A stretch of DNA of 64,000 bases from Methanoplanus limicola DSM 2279 (lineage in GTDB: Archaea > Halobacteriota > Methanomicrobia > Methanomicrobiales > Methanomicrobiaceae). This document shows positions 52,317 through 62,900 of the stretch, piece by piece. Each line of letters starts with the position of its first letter. Position 1 is the first letter of the stretch. The DNA is taken from contig NZ_CM001436.1 of the NCBI RefSeq assembly GCF_000243255.1, forward strand, positions 2,396,020-2,460,019, in the 5' to 3' direction. A program made the position numbers and the translations under genes. Below the pieces are notes generated by a model. It ran no database searches. It saw only the letters and a program-made list of their open reading frames with translations, and had not been told where the DNA came from.

Positions 52317-54029
52317 ATGTCGGACCTAGTATGCAAAATTAAAAGTAAATCCTCCTTTTTTAAAAAAGGTGATTCTGAAGAGAATGAATGCATGGACAAT
52401 GCCACTGTGGAGAACAGTTTACCGGAACCGGATACAGAATATGCCGGAAATAAAAACCGGTTTTCACAGAGACTGAAATTATATAACAGATTTACGGGAA
52501 AGAAGTCAGATAAATCAGTTTTAGACCCGCTGAACTATTATGAAAATGAGTACCCGGAGATCCCGTCAGGAAATGATGAATCCTTCCTTTGTGATTATGA
52601 GGAACTGGAAAGGTACTGGCTAAAACCCCCTTTTTCCTATGCAGTAATAATACGTGATGAAGACAGGAATTTCAGTTACCGGGTATGTGAACCTAAAATA
52701 TCAAATAAAGAGCAGCTTCTTCTGGAAGAGGCCGATTCAGAGTTAAGATCCGTCCTGATTTATGACACACAGGCAAAGAGGGATGAAATCAGAATTGATC
52801 ACGACACTGTGCATAAAATCGTAAAAAATTTTGACAGGCAGATTGATGACGACAGGGTGGGTATTATCTGTTATTATCTGGACTGCAATTTTCACGGTTA
52901 CGGAAAACTCGACGCCCTGATGCATGACGAAAATATCGAGGATATCACATGCAACGGCCCCGGTTCTCCGGTATTCATCTACCACAGGAAATATTCCAAC
53001 CTTCCCGTAAACCTTTCCTTCGCCGGGGAAGAACTGAATAAATTTGTCCTTAAAGTCGCCCAGAAGGCCGATAAGCAGTTGTCCCTGACAACACCGCTTG
53101 TCGATGCCACTCTTCCGGACGGTGCAAGGGCACAGATCACCTACTCTGATGTGGTCTCAACGAAAGGCAGTTCATTTACAATCCGTAAGTTCAAAACCGA
53201 GCCGATAACGCCGGTAGATCTCATTGATTACCGGACATACGACCCTGAAATTCTGGCATTTATATGGCTGTGTGTTGAAAGCAGAAAAAGTGCACTGGTT
53301 GTAGGCGGAACGGCAAGCGGCAAAACTTCAACAATGAACGCCCTTTCACTGTTTATCCCGCAGTTCTCAAAGATTGTATCGATTGAGGATACAAGAGAGA
53401 TCCAGATGCCGCATAAAAACTGGCTGGCAATGAAAACAAGGGAGACGGTTACCGAATCACGCAAAGGCAGTGTTGATATGTTCTCTCTATTAAAGACTGC
53501 CCTTAGACAGCGGCCTGAGTACATCATTGTCGGTGAAGTCAGGGGTTCGGAAGCACAGACACTTTTCCAGGCTATGAATACAGGACACACTACTTATTCA
53601 ACCCTGCATGCAGGCGGTGTTGATCAGGCAATAAACCGGCTTACAACAGATCCTATTAATGTGGCAACAGCCATGTTTGAGGCTCTTGACCTGATAATCA
53701 TTCAGCAGCTTGTGTATATAGGCGGAAGAATGGTGAGGAAGTGTATCTCGTTAAATGAGATTACCATAAACAGGGGTGTTATAGAGCATAATACCCTTTA
53801 CAGGTGGAGTCCGGCGGATGACAGTTTTCAGAGAATTTTCAGTGAATCCAACATTCTAAAGGAGATTGCATACAGCCACGGATGGTCACAGGATGACCTG
53901 GAGCAGGAGATTCAGATGAGAAAAGAGATCCTTGAAAGTCTTCTTTTAAGGAACATTCGTAAATCTGATGAGATTACATCCGAATTTTATGAATATTCCA
54001 AGAAGGGCAGATATGAATTTAAGGAATAA
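52317..54029 (+). CDS. type II/IV secretion system ATPase (GspE/VirB11-like)
   Basis: 570 residues from ATG 52317, with GGTGGTGATAACG upstream. Walker A VGGTASGKTSTMN is at about residues 328-340. The Asp box (KIVSIEDTREIQMPHKNW) and Walker B/His box (RPEYIIVGEVRG, then GHTTYSTLHAGG) follow in order. The N-terminal 150 residues are charged and specific to this protein. It powers assembly of the pilus with the membrane protein encoded next. Confidence 0.93.
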   Translation: MSDLVCKIKSKSSFFKKGDSEENECMDNATVENSLPEPDTEYAGNKNRFSQRLKLYNRFTGKKSDKSVLDPLNYYENEYPEIPSGNDESFLCDYEELERYWLKPPFSYAVIIRDEDRNFSYRVCEPKISNKEQLLLEEADSELRSVLIYDTQAKRDEIRIDHDTVHKIVKNFDRQIDDDRVGIICYYLDCNFHGYGKLDALMHDENIEDITCNGPGSPVFIYHRKYSNLPVNLSFAGEELNKFVLKVAQKADKQLSLTTPLVDATLPDGARAQITYSDVVSTKGSSFTIRKFKTEPITPVDLIDYRTYDPEILAFIWLCVESRKSALVVGGTASGKTSTMNALSLFIPQFSKIVSIEDTREIQMPHKNWLAMKTRETVTESRKGSVDMFSLLKTALRQRPEYIIVGEVRGSEAQTLFQAMNTGHTTYSTLHAGGVDQAINRLTTDPINVATAMFEALDLIIIQQLVYIGGRMVRKCISLNEITINRGVIEHNTLYRWSPADDSFQRIFSESNILKEIAYSHGWSQDDLEQEIQMRKEILESLLLRNIRKSDEITSEFYEYSKKGRYEFKE

Positions 54030-55818
54030 TTTTCTGATTTCTTCACTTAATACGGAAGATTTTAAGAGGTCACTTCGGGCTTCGCATATACCTGTAAGCA
54101 GTGAGAATTATCTCCTGCTGCTTATAGCTGCAAGCCTGCTGATAGCAATAAATTATATCATACTTGTCAATTTTTTTATCCTGTATGATATTGAGATAAA
54201 TCCTGCCTCACTATTCTCACCACAGGTTGCAGCCTTAATTCTTTTTGTGCTTATAGTAGGTGGATTTTTTATTTTCGGGTATATATACCCGGAACTCGTT
54301 GCCAGAGGAAGAAAAACCAGGATTGAACTTGATCTGCCTTATGCTGTAACCTATATGCAGGCACTTTCGACGACTATGACACTTCTCTCCATTTTCAGGA
54401 ATGTATCTGAAAATGAGGACCTTTACGGAGAGGTATCAAAAGAGTGCGGTATGATTGTCAGGGATGTGGAATATTTTGGTGATGATCTCGCATCAGCCAT
54501 GAGAACGGTCCAGAATTTCACACCGTCTCCGGGTTTTAGTGATCTATTAAATGACCTGGCAATGGTATTCAGGACCGGCGGAGGTATGACTGAATTCTTT
54601 GCTGCAAAGTCCATCCATTACCGTGAGACCGCAGTTCAGGAACTGGATAATACATTAAAGACGATGGAGATAATGGCCGAGATCTATGTTACGGCCTTTG
54701 TTGCCGGACCGATTGCCATTATGATTATGATAGTTGCGCAGAACCTGAGCGGACAGGCTACAGTTGATATGCTTGAACCTTTGATGTATATCTGCCTGCC
54801 CATAGGTGCAACTGTTATGATATACCTCCTGTATATCCTGATGCCGCCTGACGGACTTAAGGTCAGCACAAAAGGGGTTTTGCAGTCCGAATATACGGAC
54901 TCGGTTGTTACTGACGAAGATTCGGAACTGGTTGACGAGAAGTTCCTGAAAAACCTGAAATCAAAGAAACAGATGCTCAGGATAAAATCAATAATGAAAA
55001 ATCCGCTGAAGTTTTATGTCTCGGATTATCAGTATGGTCTTATCCTCGGGCTTCTCTCGGCAGCGGCGGTTGCACTTGCATATATGAACGGAAATGTAGC
55101 GGAAATATTTCCGGATTACACATTTGAAATTTTTATATGCCTTTTGATCTCCGCAGTTATGGTCCCGGTTGCACTGGCATATGAACTGAGAAACTGGTAC
55201 CTGAAACAGTTTGAAGCACAGCTGCCGGGATTTTTAAGGGAACTGTCAGATATGAAGGATATGGGAATGACACTTCAGAGTGCCATCCATATTATTTCGA
55301 CAAGCAAGATCGGAGTGTTAACTTCGGAGGTAAAGATTGCATCTGAAGAGATTAAGATGGGAAAGACCGTATCTTATGCATTATATAACCTTGAAGAGAG
55401 GATAGGGCTTGTATCTGTAAAAAGGGCAATCTCGCTTGTTATGAAGGCAAGTGAAGTCACGGATCATTTACGGGAGATATTAATTATTGCCATTGGTGAT
55501 CTCGAACACTACCTTAAGATGAAAAAACAGAGATTCGGGGTGTCGTTCATATACGTGGCGATCATTTATCTCTCATACGGAATTTTCCTATATTCATCCT
55601 ATCAGCTGAATGTATCCTTCATTGATAGTTTTTCAGGGTTTGACATGAACCTGGACATCAGTTCAAATGTCGTAAATATGTTTCATATTTCAATGATTCT
55701 CGGACTGTTTTCAGGAATTATGGCAGGTCAGCTCAGTTCAAACAATATAATGGCCGGATTTAAGCACAGTGTCCTCTTTCTGGCCGCTTCGGTTGTTTTG
55801 TTTACGGTGATAATTTAA
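54013..55818 (+). CDS. type II secretion F (TadC/ArlJ-like) membrane assembly protein
   Basis: 601 residues from ATG 54013, overlapping the ATPase gene. Two T2SSF-type repeats each have helical cytoplasmic parts (YAVTYMQALSTTM; LPGFLRELSDMKDMGMTL) and paired membrane helices, giving about eight to nine helices in all. The double-repeat form is usual in archaeal pilus systems. It forms the platform on which the ATPase works. Confidence 0.9.
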   Translation: MNLRNNFLISSLNTEDFKRSLRASHIPVSSENYLLLLIAASLLIAINYIILVNFFILYDIEINPASLFSPQVAALILFVLIVGGFFIFGYIYPELVARGRKTRIELDLPYAVTYMQALSTTMTLLSIFRNVSENEDLYGEVSKECGMIVRDVEYFGDDLASAMRTVQNFTPSPGFSDLLNDLAMVFRTGGGMTEFFAAKSIHYRETAVQELDNTLKTMEIMAEIYVTAFVAGPIAIMIMIVAQNLSGQATVDMLEPLMYICLPIGATVMIYLLYILMPPDGLKVSTKGVLQSEYTDSVVTDEDSELVDEKFLKNLKSKKQMLRIKSIMKNPLKFYVSDYQYGLILGLLSAAAVALAYMNGNVAEIFPDYTFEIFICLLISAVMVPVALAYELRNWYLKQFEAQLPGFLRELSDMKDMGMTLQSAIHIISTSKIGVLTSEVKIASEEIKMGKTVSYALYNLEERIGLVSVKRAISLVMKASEVTDHLREILIIAIGDLEHYLKMKKQRFGVSFIYVAIIYLSYGIFLYSSYQLNVSFIDSFSGFDMNLDISSNVVNMFHISMILGLFSGIMAGQLSSNNIMAGFKHSVLFLAASVVLFTVII

Positions 55819-55829
55819 AAGAGGATGTT

Positions 55830-56252
55830 ATGAATATGGACAATAATAACGAAAGCGGTGTTTCGTCTGTTGTGGGCGAAATGCTGATGATAAGCATTGT
55901 ATTAATTATTGTTGCAATTTTTGCAGCGTCAGCCTCACAGTTTGCACCGCAGGAGAGGGAGCCATCAGCCACCATTATGGTGGGATCGACAGGTGACTCC
56001 GGACATAATGTCACTCTCTGGCATAAAGGCGGCGATACTCTTGTAAAGGGAAGTCTTCAGGTCATTTTAACGGGAAACAACAGCAGGCTTGTTCTGTATA
56101 ATCAGGATTTAGTTGTTAACAATGATTCGGAACTGAGGGCATTTATGCCCGGAGATTACATGGTTGTTGTAACGGATGAAGATGTAAGCGGATGGGACAT
56201 CCAGGTTGTAAGCTCAAGATCGGTTCTTCTATTCGGGAGGGTTGAGGATTGA
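55830..56252 (+). CDS. type IV pilin
   Basis: 140 residues. NESGVSSVVGEMLMISIVLII is the archaeal class III signal and pilin helix (shown in part: SSVVGEMLMI); cleavage would be after a Gly near residue 9. The beta domain is short. It is processed by an archaeal prepilin peptidase not encoded here. Confidence 0.85.
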   Translation: MNMDNNNESGVSSVVGEMLMISIVLIIVAIFAASASQFAPQEREPSATIMVGSTGDSGHNVTLWHKGGDTLVKGSLQVILTGNNSRLVLYNQDLVVNNDSELRAFMPGDYMVVVTDEDVSGWDIQVVSSRSVLLFGRVED

Positions 56253-57196
56253 AGAATGATGAAGGAATAGCACCGGTAATTGCAATGCTCCTGATTCTTG
56301 CTGTGGCCATCACTCTTATGGCTCTCTATTACAGCACATATGTTCCGTCCCTTAAAGAGCAGGCTGAGATAAACCATCTCGGAGAGATAGAAGATGAGTT
56401 TCTATCTTTCTCATCCGACATAGAGTCTGCTGTATGGAGAAAGGCAGAAGGAAAATCCAGCAGGAACTTTGAACTGGGAGGAGGTGAGATCTTTCTGTCA
56501 GGTCTGAAATCCGGAGGTATTCTAAGGGTGGATTCAGATGATACACTATTTGGCATCGTTAATTCATCCGGAGGGGTGCAGAATTCATCCCTTGTATCTG
56601 TATCTTATACACCGCTGAATAATTTCTGGCAGGACCAGGGGTATTCATGGCAGTACGGCTATGTCAACCTCACGACAGAATACGGGGAGAATACTCCGCT
56701 GCAGTATACCGATATGTCCAGGGTGGAAGATGATATTAAGAGCAGTTCCGGATTTTTTTCGTCCTTTGTGGATATCGATTACGATACTTCGGTTGAATTC
56801 GAAAAGGATCTCCTGGGAAACCTGACAGGCAGAGTGTACCAGAACTGTTCAGGACTGGAATTTACAATTGTAAATATGGTTGAAGGTGACGATGATTACA
56901 CAAGCGGAAACGGAATGGCAAAACTGACTCTTGAGTCCGAGGTGATATCGTCCAATTTCACTGACAGTTATGCAGAATTCAGAATTTATGATAATATTTC
57001 AGGGGCAGATGATCCGGTCTGGCTTAATATTAATTCGGAACTGATGGAGATAGAATCCAAAGGGTTTGACAATATCTGCAATCTGTCATGCTATTCTAAT
57101 GCCGACGGAGGGGATCTCGGCAAACTGTCAATAGAGCTGGATGAACCTGTGAGAATGGAATATAACATATTCAATATTGCCGTTTCAGTCAACTGA
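56249..57196 (+). CDS. pilin-like protein with large exported domain
   Basis: 315 residues. The TTG start overlaps the previous stop (ATTGA), with GGGAGGGT 8 bp upstream. NDEGIAPVIAMLLILAVAIT is the pilin-like N-terminus. The long Asn-rich domain has many Asn-x-Ser/Thr sites. It resembles DUF7289-type archaeal proteins, probably a minor or tip pilin. Confidence 0.75.
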   Translation: MKNDEGIAPVIAMLLILAVAITLMALYYSTYVPSLKEQAEINHLGEIEDEFLSFSSDIESAVWRKAEGKSSRNFELGGGEIFLSGLKSGGILRVDSDDTLFGIVNSSGGVQNSSLVSVSYTPLNNFWQDQGYSWQYGYVNLTTEYGENTPLQYTDMSRVEDDIKSSSGFFSSFVDIDYDTSVEFEKDLLGNLTGRVYQNCSGLEFTIVNMVEGDDDYTSGNGMAKLTLESEVISSNFTDSYAEFRIYDNISGADDPVWLNINSELMEIESKGFDNICNLSCYSNADGGDLGKLSIELDEPVRMEYNIFNIAVSVN

Positions 57197-57302
57197 CTGA
57201 AATATCTATCCTCTATTCAGATTGAATGGTTTAATTCCACCATTTACACCATTATACAAAATTTTAATTTTTAACACGGCGGTGACAGCGCCCAGATTGT
57301 AA

Positions 57303-57365
57303 TTAACACTAAAAAAAGTTTAAAATATCACAAATTAACCAATTGTGATGTTCCATTAGTGTTAA
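57303..57365. promoter_or_regulatory. nested inverted repeats before the second pilin operon
   Basis: TTAACACTAA (57303-57312) pairs with TTAGTGTTAA (57356-57365), a perfect 10-bp inverted repeat. Inside lie ATCACAA (57327-57333) and TTGTGAT (57343-57349). ATTAACTAA follows near 57370 and matches the array motif at 1619-1765. It is in the 320-bp gap 57197-57516, probably the control region for the pilins that follow. Confidence 0.55.
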
Positions 57366-57531
57366 CCATATTAACTAATTTTAAAAATGATAATACAAAA
57401 CAATGAATTATTAATACTATTGATCTTAAAATATTATGATAAGTCATAAACATGTTACTAAATCTAAAGTAACACGCGGGCTTTTGCTCTGAGATGATGA
57501 AAAATTCACATGTGCATTGAGGAGAATTGTT

Positions 57532-58236
57532 ATGAAAGAGAAAAATAAGGATTTTGAGGAGGCTGTATCACCCGTTGTTGGTGTAATGCTGATGCTTGTT
57601 GTAACTATCATTATAGCAGCTGTTGTCAGCGGTTTTGCTACAGGATTAGGTGCAGGAGAGAAAAATGCTCCTCAGATGACCGCTGAGACAAAGATAATTA
57701 ATACCGGTTACTATTATGGGAGCTACTTCTCACTTGTCGTAACCGGAGTAAGTGAGCCTATTCCAAGCAGTGACCTTAAGATTGTAACTTCATGGAAAGC
57801 AAACGGTACTATGAATACTACAAATATCATCCCCGGGGTAGAAAATTTTGAATATTCATCTACTCAACACGGCGTAGCTCCGTGGGCAACAGGTACAGGG
57901 ATTGAATTTGGGATGAACAATATCAAGAATCCAGAGCAGTGGTTTGGAAACTATTCTATCTCACCCGGAACTTCAATGAGGGCGTACCCGTGCGGAGCGT
58001 GGGGTCCCAACGTAGACCCTGCAATATATGGCGGATACGGGCCGGGTCCTGATGCCACATATGTGTACACAGATGGCACCGGCTATACAATCGGTGATTG
58101 TATCGATCCTATGCAGGCAGTTTTGGGATATAACTGGAATAATCTGAGAAACGGAGATATCGTCACTGTGAAGATTCTCCACACCCCGTCCGGGAAAGTG
58201 ATATATGATGACAATGTTGCAGTTCAGGGGGGATGA
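57532..58236 (+). CDS. type IV pilin
   Basis: 234 residues from ATG 57532, with GAGGAG upstream. EEAVSPVVGVMLMLVVTIII is the DUF1628-type pilin N-terminus (class III signal before AVSPVVG). A long beta domain follows. It overlaps or abuts the next pilin gene. Confidence 0.88.
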   Translation: MKEKNKDFEEAVSPVVGVMLMLVVTIIIAAVVSGFATGLGAGEKNAPQMTAETKIINTGYYYGSYFSLVVTGVSEPIPSSDLKIVTSWKANGTMNTTNIIPGVENFEYSSTQHGVAPWATGTGIEFGMNNIKNPEQWFGNYSISPGTSMRAYPCGAWGPNVDPAIYGGYGPGPDATYVYTDGTGYTIGDCIDPMQAVLGYNWNNLRNGDIVTVKILHTPSGKVIYDDNVAVQGG

Positions 58237-58238
58237 AT

Positions 58239-58811
58239 ATGAAAGAATACGGTTATAAAAATGAAGAGGCAGTATCTCCGGTTGTCGGGGTAATGCTGAT
58301 GCTTGTTGTAACGATTATCATCGCTGCCGTTGTCAGTGCATATGCCGGAGGAATCGGATCAACACAGCAGATGGCTCCACAGGCTGCAATTGCTGTGGAA
58401 TACAGTGTTGCAGACGGTATGACAATGTACCACAACGGCGGGGACACCCTCACAGTCGGAGAGTTCAGGATTCTTCTGACACCTTCAAGCAATTACGGCA
58501 GTATAGAATCACAGTCCTATGTAACTGAGATAAGCCCTCTGCTTATCACTGACGGAGAAGGTAATGAATGGTATGATTACAAAGGTGGAAGAGAAATAGG
58601 TAGATTTGCTCCGGGGGATATTGCACTTATCAGTACGGAAAACTGCTATACCCATGAGCTTACTCCAAATATGGTATATATTGACCGTAAAGGCTCCACT
58701 ACAAATAGTGGTATTAACCAGACAAAATGTATAGGATCTACCTTCTTCCTTGACTTTGTCACAAAGGAAGGGCAGAAGATTGCCAGGGTTGAAGTACCTA
58801 TAGAACCCTGA
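58239..58811 (+). CDS. type IV pilin
   Basis: 190 residues from ATG 58239, with a GGGGGG run 7 bp upstream; an ATG at 58233 overlapping the previous stop is also possible. EEAVSPVVGVMLMLVVT matches the preceding pilin almost exactly; the beta domains differ. The two are probably the major subunits. Confidence 0.88.
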   Translation: MKEYGYKNEEAVSPVVGVMLMLVVTIIIAAVVSAYAGGIGSTQQMAPQAAIAVEYSVADGMTMYHNGGDTLTVGEFRILLTPSSNYGSIESQSYVTEISPLLITDGEGNEWYDYKGGREIGRFAPGDIALISTENCYTHELTPNMVYIDRKGSTTNSGINQTKCIGSTFFLDFVTKEGQKIARVEVPIEP

Positions 58812-59018
58812 AAATATCATTTTTGGGATGTAAATCCCTTTACAACTTTCAAATTCATTCAGAGATACTTATCCGGACACATTTGTTTAAACAGGCCCTC
58901 TCTATTTTAGCCAGATTCATTCATTCCTGTAGTGAATGAAAGCCTATCTGAAGTATATTCTTCTTCTGTTCATCTTCAGGTGGAAGAATAATTAAAAATG
59001 GAGAACTCTTATCTGACA

Positions 59019-59027
59019 AAAAAAATT
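59019..59027 (-). terminator. U-tract terminator of the methyltransferase gene
   Basis: Eight A on the plus strand (T-run on the minus strand) 14 bp downstream of the methyltransferase stop; no stem-loop is evident, as is common in archaea. Confidence 0.35.
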
Positions 59028-59040
59028 AAAATTAAGATCT

Positions 59041-59775
59041 TTATTTCCGGGCGTAAAACTGATACAGACACATATTCCCGGCAGATCTCCTCCTCATATC
59101 CGGCATCTCCTCAGTAATTATTCTGATGCCGGAAAAGCCGGCTTTGGAAAATGCGTCATAAAGTTCAGAAGATCTCATCAGCCTCGGAGGACCCTGTCCG
59201 TTTCTCTTATCAGCAAATTCCTCAAGTCCGAGTGTTGAACCGAAAAATATCCCGTCTTTTTTTAGAGCATTACAGGCATTATTCAGGTATTGCCTGAACT
59301 CATCCTCATCCCTTATAACATGCACAACACTTCCTGAATAGACAAGATCATAAACCTCAGATGTTTCCGGGAACTCAGGTGCAACAGTAGTAAGCTTCCG
59401 GATAAACTCCTCATCAAGGTAAATATCAGCCCCAAGGCTGATGCTCCCGTCATTTACATCAAATCCGTGAACCTTCTCAGACGGATAGCCGTCACGGATA
59501 AGCTGGCGGATTGCATCCCCTGTTCCGCATCCGTAATCGAGAAAATTCCCTCTGATTTTATGCGCATTTCCATAGAAGAAATGCTTCATAATCCGTGGAA
59601 TTCCGATATGCCTCACAATATACGGGTAAGGGACATTATCGGTACTGTACTTCCGGGCCATATCCTCATAATAGCCCTCCGGATAATTTACACCAAGTTT
59701 CTCAGCTCTTCTCATCGCACCTGCCAGCTCATCAGGGAAATTCATATCATATCCGGGCCGTCTTTCCATTGCCAT
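59041..59775 (-). CDS. class I SAM-dependent methyltransferase
   Basis: 244 residues. Motif I is FLDYGCGTGDAIR (about residue 78), and the acidic end of strand 2 is VHGFDVND. Motif IV-like YDLVYSGSVVHV follows. The start has AAGGAG 10 bp upstream. The substrate is unknown. It is divergent from cobN and not necessarily related to corrinoid synthesis. Confidence 0.85.
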   Translation of the reverse strand: MAMERRPGYDMNFPDELAGAMRRAEKLGVNYPEGYYEDMARKYSTDNVPYPYIVRHIGIPRIMKHFFYGNAHKIRGNFLDYGCGTGDAIRQLIRDGYPSEKVHGFDVNDGSISLGADIYLDEEFIRKLTTVAPEFPETSEVYDLVYSGSVVHVIRDEDEFRQYLNNACNALKKDGIFFGSTLGLEEFADKRNGQGPPRLMRSSELYDAFSKAGFSGIRIITEEMPDMRRRSAGNMCLYQFYARK

Positions 59776-59897
59776 AATCTTTTTTCTCCTTATTTCTGCG
59801 AATATTCAGTAAACCGGAACCGTAAAACTCCAGATTTTCGGGACTCCCGGTTGCCTGAATCATAATTATAATTTTTCAGACGTTACAATCATTAAAA

Positions 59898-59916
59898 ATC
59901 ACAATAATACTGTGAT
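59898..59916. promoter_or_regulatory. inverted repeat before cobN
   Basis: ATCACA-N7-TGTGAT, 42 bp upstream of the cobN start. It resembles the inner palindrome before the pilin operon (ATCACAA...TTGTGAT). It may be an operator. Confidence 0.45.
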
Positions 59917-59957
59917 AAATAGTATTTGTTGCTACATATTAATATGGATGTGTCACC

Positions 59958-62900
59958 ATGATAAAAATTACATGCATCTCAACTGTATCATCACCTTCGA
60001 TCATTGAGGCTGCACATAAAATCCGGAAAAATTTCGGGATTGATATCGATTTCCGGCTGTATTACCCGCACCAGATACAGAACGAAAACATAGATGAGGA
60101 GACTGTAATCAGGCATCTCCAATCTTCAGACTGCGTTCTGCTTGATATAAGAGGCGTGGGCAGGGCAAATGAACTTGCCATAAAGGCTCTCAGAGATAAA
60201 AACTCAGTCTGCCTTAACATGATGGGACCGTGGAGCAATCTCTTTGAAATCACACGCCTCGGGGCGATGTCGGGGAAGGAAATTCTTGCAAAATCACGGG
60301 CAAACAAGGAAAAATCAGAGCCAACGGTTTTTAAAGACGATACAGCCCGTCCTCCAGAAAAAGAGAAAGATGAGAATGCACCGCCGGAGGACAGGCGGAA
60401 GATAATGAAGGATATGCTCTCCGAAAGTTCAGGCTCACTGAACCGTGAGGATATTGCAAATTATCTGCAGTGTATCCAGTACTGGCGCGAGGGAGGACTG
60501 GAGAATTACTCGCAGATGTTTATACTTCTGCTCAGGAGATACCTCGGGCAGACCGGCCTTCCTGCACCAAACCCCCCTCTTCACCATCCGGATTACGCAA
60601 TATTTCACCCCGACCTGGGATATTACACAGAACGGGACGAATACTTTGCTGCATCGGGATACAACCCGGAAAAGCCGACACTTGGCATAATATTTCACGG
60701 CGGAATGCACCTTGACCAGAATATCCCGTCAATAAAAGGGCTCATCGGAGCACTTCCCGAATGCAATATAATACCTGTATATGCAAACCCGGAGAACAAC
60801 ATCCATTCCATTGAGAAATACTTTATGGACGGTGAAAAACCGCTCGTTGACGGAATCATTAACCTGAAATGGTTCAGGATCAACGGCGGCCCACTTGGCG
60901 GAAACCCGGAAATAACACAGATCCTTCTAAAAAAACTCAATGTCCCGGTATTTGCGCCGGTATCACTCTTCGGCCAGGATGTTTCCGAATGGGAGGATTC
61001 GATCGCCGGAATTTCACCTGTTGCCTCTATAATGTCGGTTATCTGGCCTGAACTTGACGGTTGTATAGAGCCAATTCCAATATGCGGTCTTATGCCAGTC
61101 GAGATTGAAGGTGAAGAATGCAGTGAAATACAGGTTATTCCGGAAAGGATTGAAAAGATCTCCGGAAGGATACTCAAATGGCTCAGACTTAAAAGGCTGA
61201 TGAACAGTGAAAAAAAGGTAGCCATAATTATATACAGCTATCCTCCGGGTGAAGGCAACACAGGAGGTGCCTCCTATCTTGACACTTTCGTCAGTGTAAA
61301 GCGTATGCTTGAAAAGCTGAAGGATAACGGATATAATGTCGATATACCTGAAGGAAAACTTCATGAGATCTTTGAGGAGAACTGCATTGTCAATTCCGGC
61401 TCATGGTTCGACATATCAAAAACAGCAGAGAACAGTTTTTCATGGGATTTATCATCTTACCTGGAATATTTCAACTCTTTCCCGCCAGATGTCCGGGATG
61501 ACGTCAATGAGGCATGGGGAACTGCTCCCGGTAATGTCATGACCCTTAATGACAGGTTTATCCTTCCCGGAATGCAGTATGGAAATGTCCTTGTTGCTAT
61601 TCAGCCTGCACGCCCTCCCCTGACCGAAGATGATGTAGCAAAGGCTGCACATGACAAGACAAAACCGCCGCATCACCAGTACATAGCATTCTACCGCTGG
61701 CTTGAGACAGTATGGGGGGCAGATCTTGTATTCCATGTCGGAACCCACGGGCTTGCCGAATTTACAAAAGGAAAAGAGATCGGAATGAGCAGTAAATGCT
61801 TCCCGGACATTCTCATAGGCAATATGCCGCACCTTTACATATATTCGGTGACAAACACCTCCGAGGCTACAATTGCCAAAAGGAGGCTTTACGGCACAAT
61901 GCTCAGCTACAATTCTCCGCCGTTTACAACATCCGATCTCTATGAGAAGTATATAGAACTGGAAGATTTAATCGCAGAGCATGAAGAGGCAGAAAGGCTC
62001 TCACAGGAAGTCAGGGTAAAAAGAACGGAAGAGAAGATCTTTGAGATTGCAGAAGAGCTTCATTTTGACCTGGACAGCATACATGCAATTCATGAACAGG
62101 TCTATGAGATGAAGAGGTCAATAATTCCCCAGGGCCTTCATACTCTCGGTGAAATGTACAAACCTGAGGCATATAAGCATTATATTGAATTTACAATCCG
62201 GTATGACAGGGACGGAGCAAAATCCCTCAACAGGATAATTGCAGAATCACAAAAAATCCCCTATGATGAGGCAATAAGGGATAAAGGAAATTATGCAACT
62301 GTTCTTGACAGCATTGACAAAAAATGCTCTGAAATTGTCAGTGTTCTGGTTGAACAGGGCATTGATGAAGCTGTTGTCTTCTCAGGAACAGGCGAAGAGC
62401 TCCATGACGACCTGAGAAATACCCTTAATCTCGGCCTTACACTTGCAGGCGACTATGCCGACAACGGCCTTGAGCTTGAAAACTGCATCAGGGGGCTGAA
62501 TACGGAGTTTATCGCACCGAGGGTCGGGGGCGATGTTATACGCAAACCGGAAGTGCTCCCGACCGGAGGCAACCTTCTTCAGTTTGATCCGACAAAAATC
62601 CCTACACAGACAGCTTTTGAACGGGGACAGGAGATTGCAGAGAATACGATTCAGAAATACCTTAATGAAGAAGGAAAGTACCCGGAGAGAGTAGGAACAG
62701 TCCTGTGGGGTTTTGAGACAAGCAACAGCGGAGGGGAGACAGTCGGGCAGATCCTCTCTTATATGGGTGTCAGGGTTACAAGAAAAGCCGGCTCATGGTC
62801 ACCCGAACTAAAGGTTGTTCCGATGGAAGAGCTTGGCAGGCCAAGGATTGACTGCCATGTGAGCATATGCGGCTTTTTCCGTGACATGTTCCCAAACATC

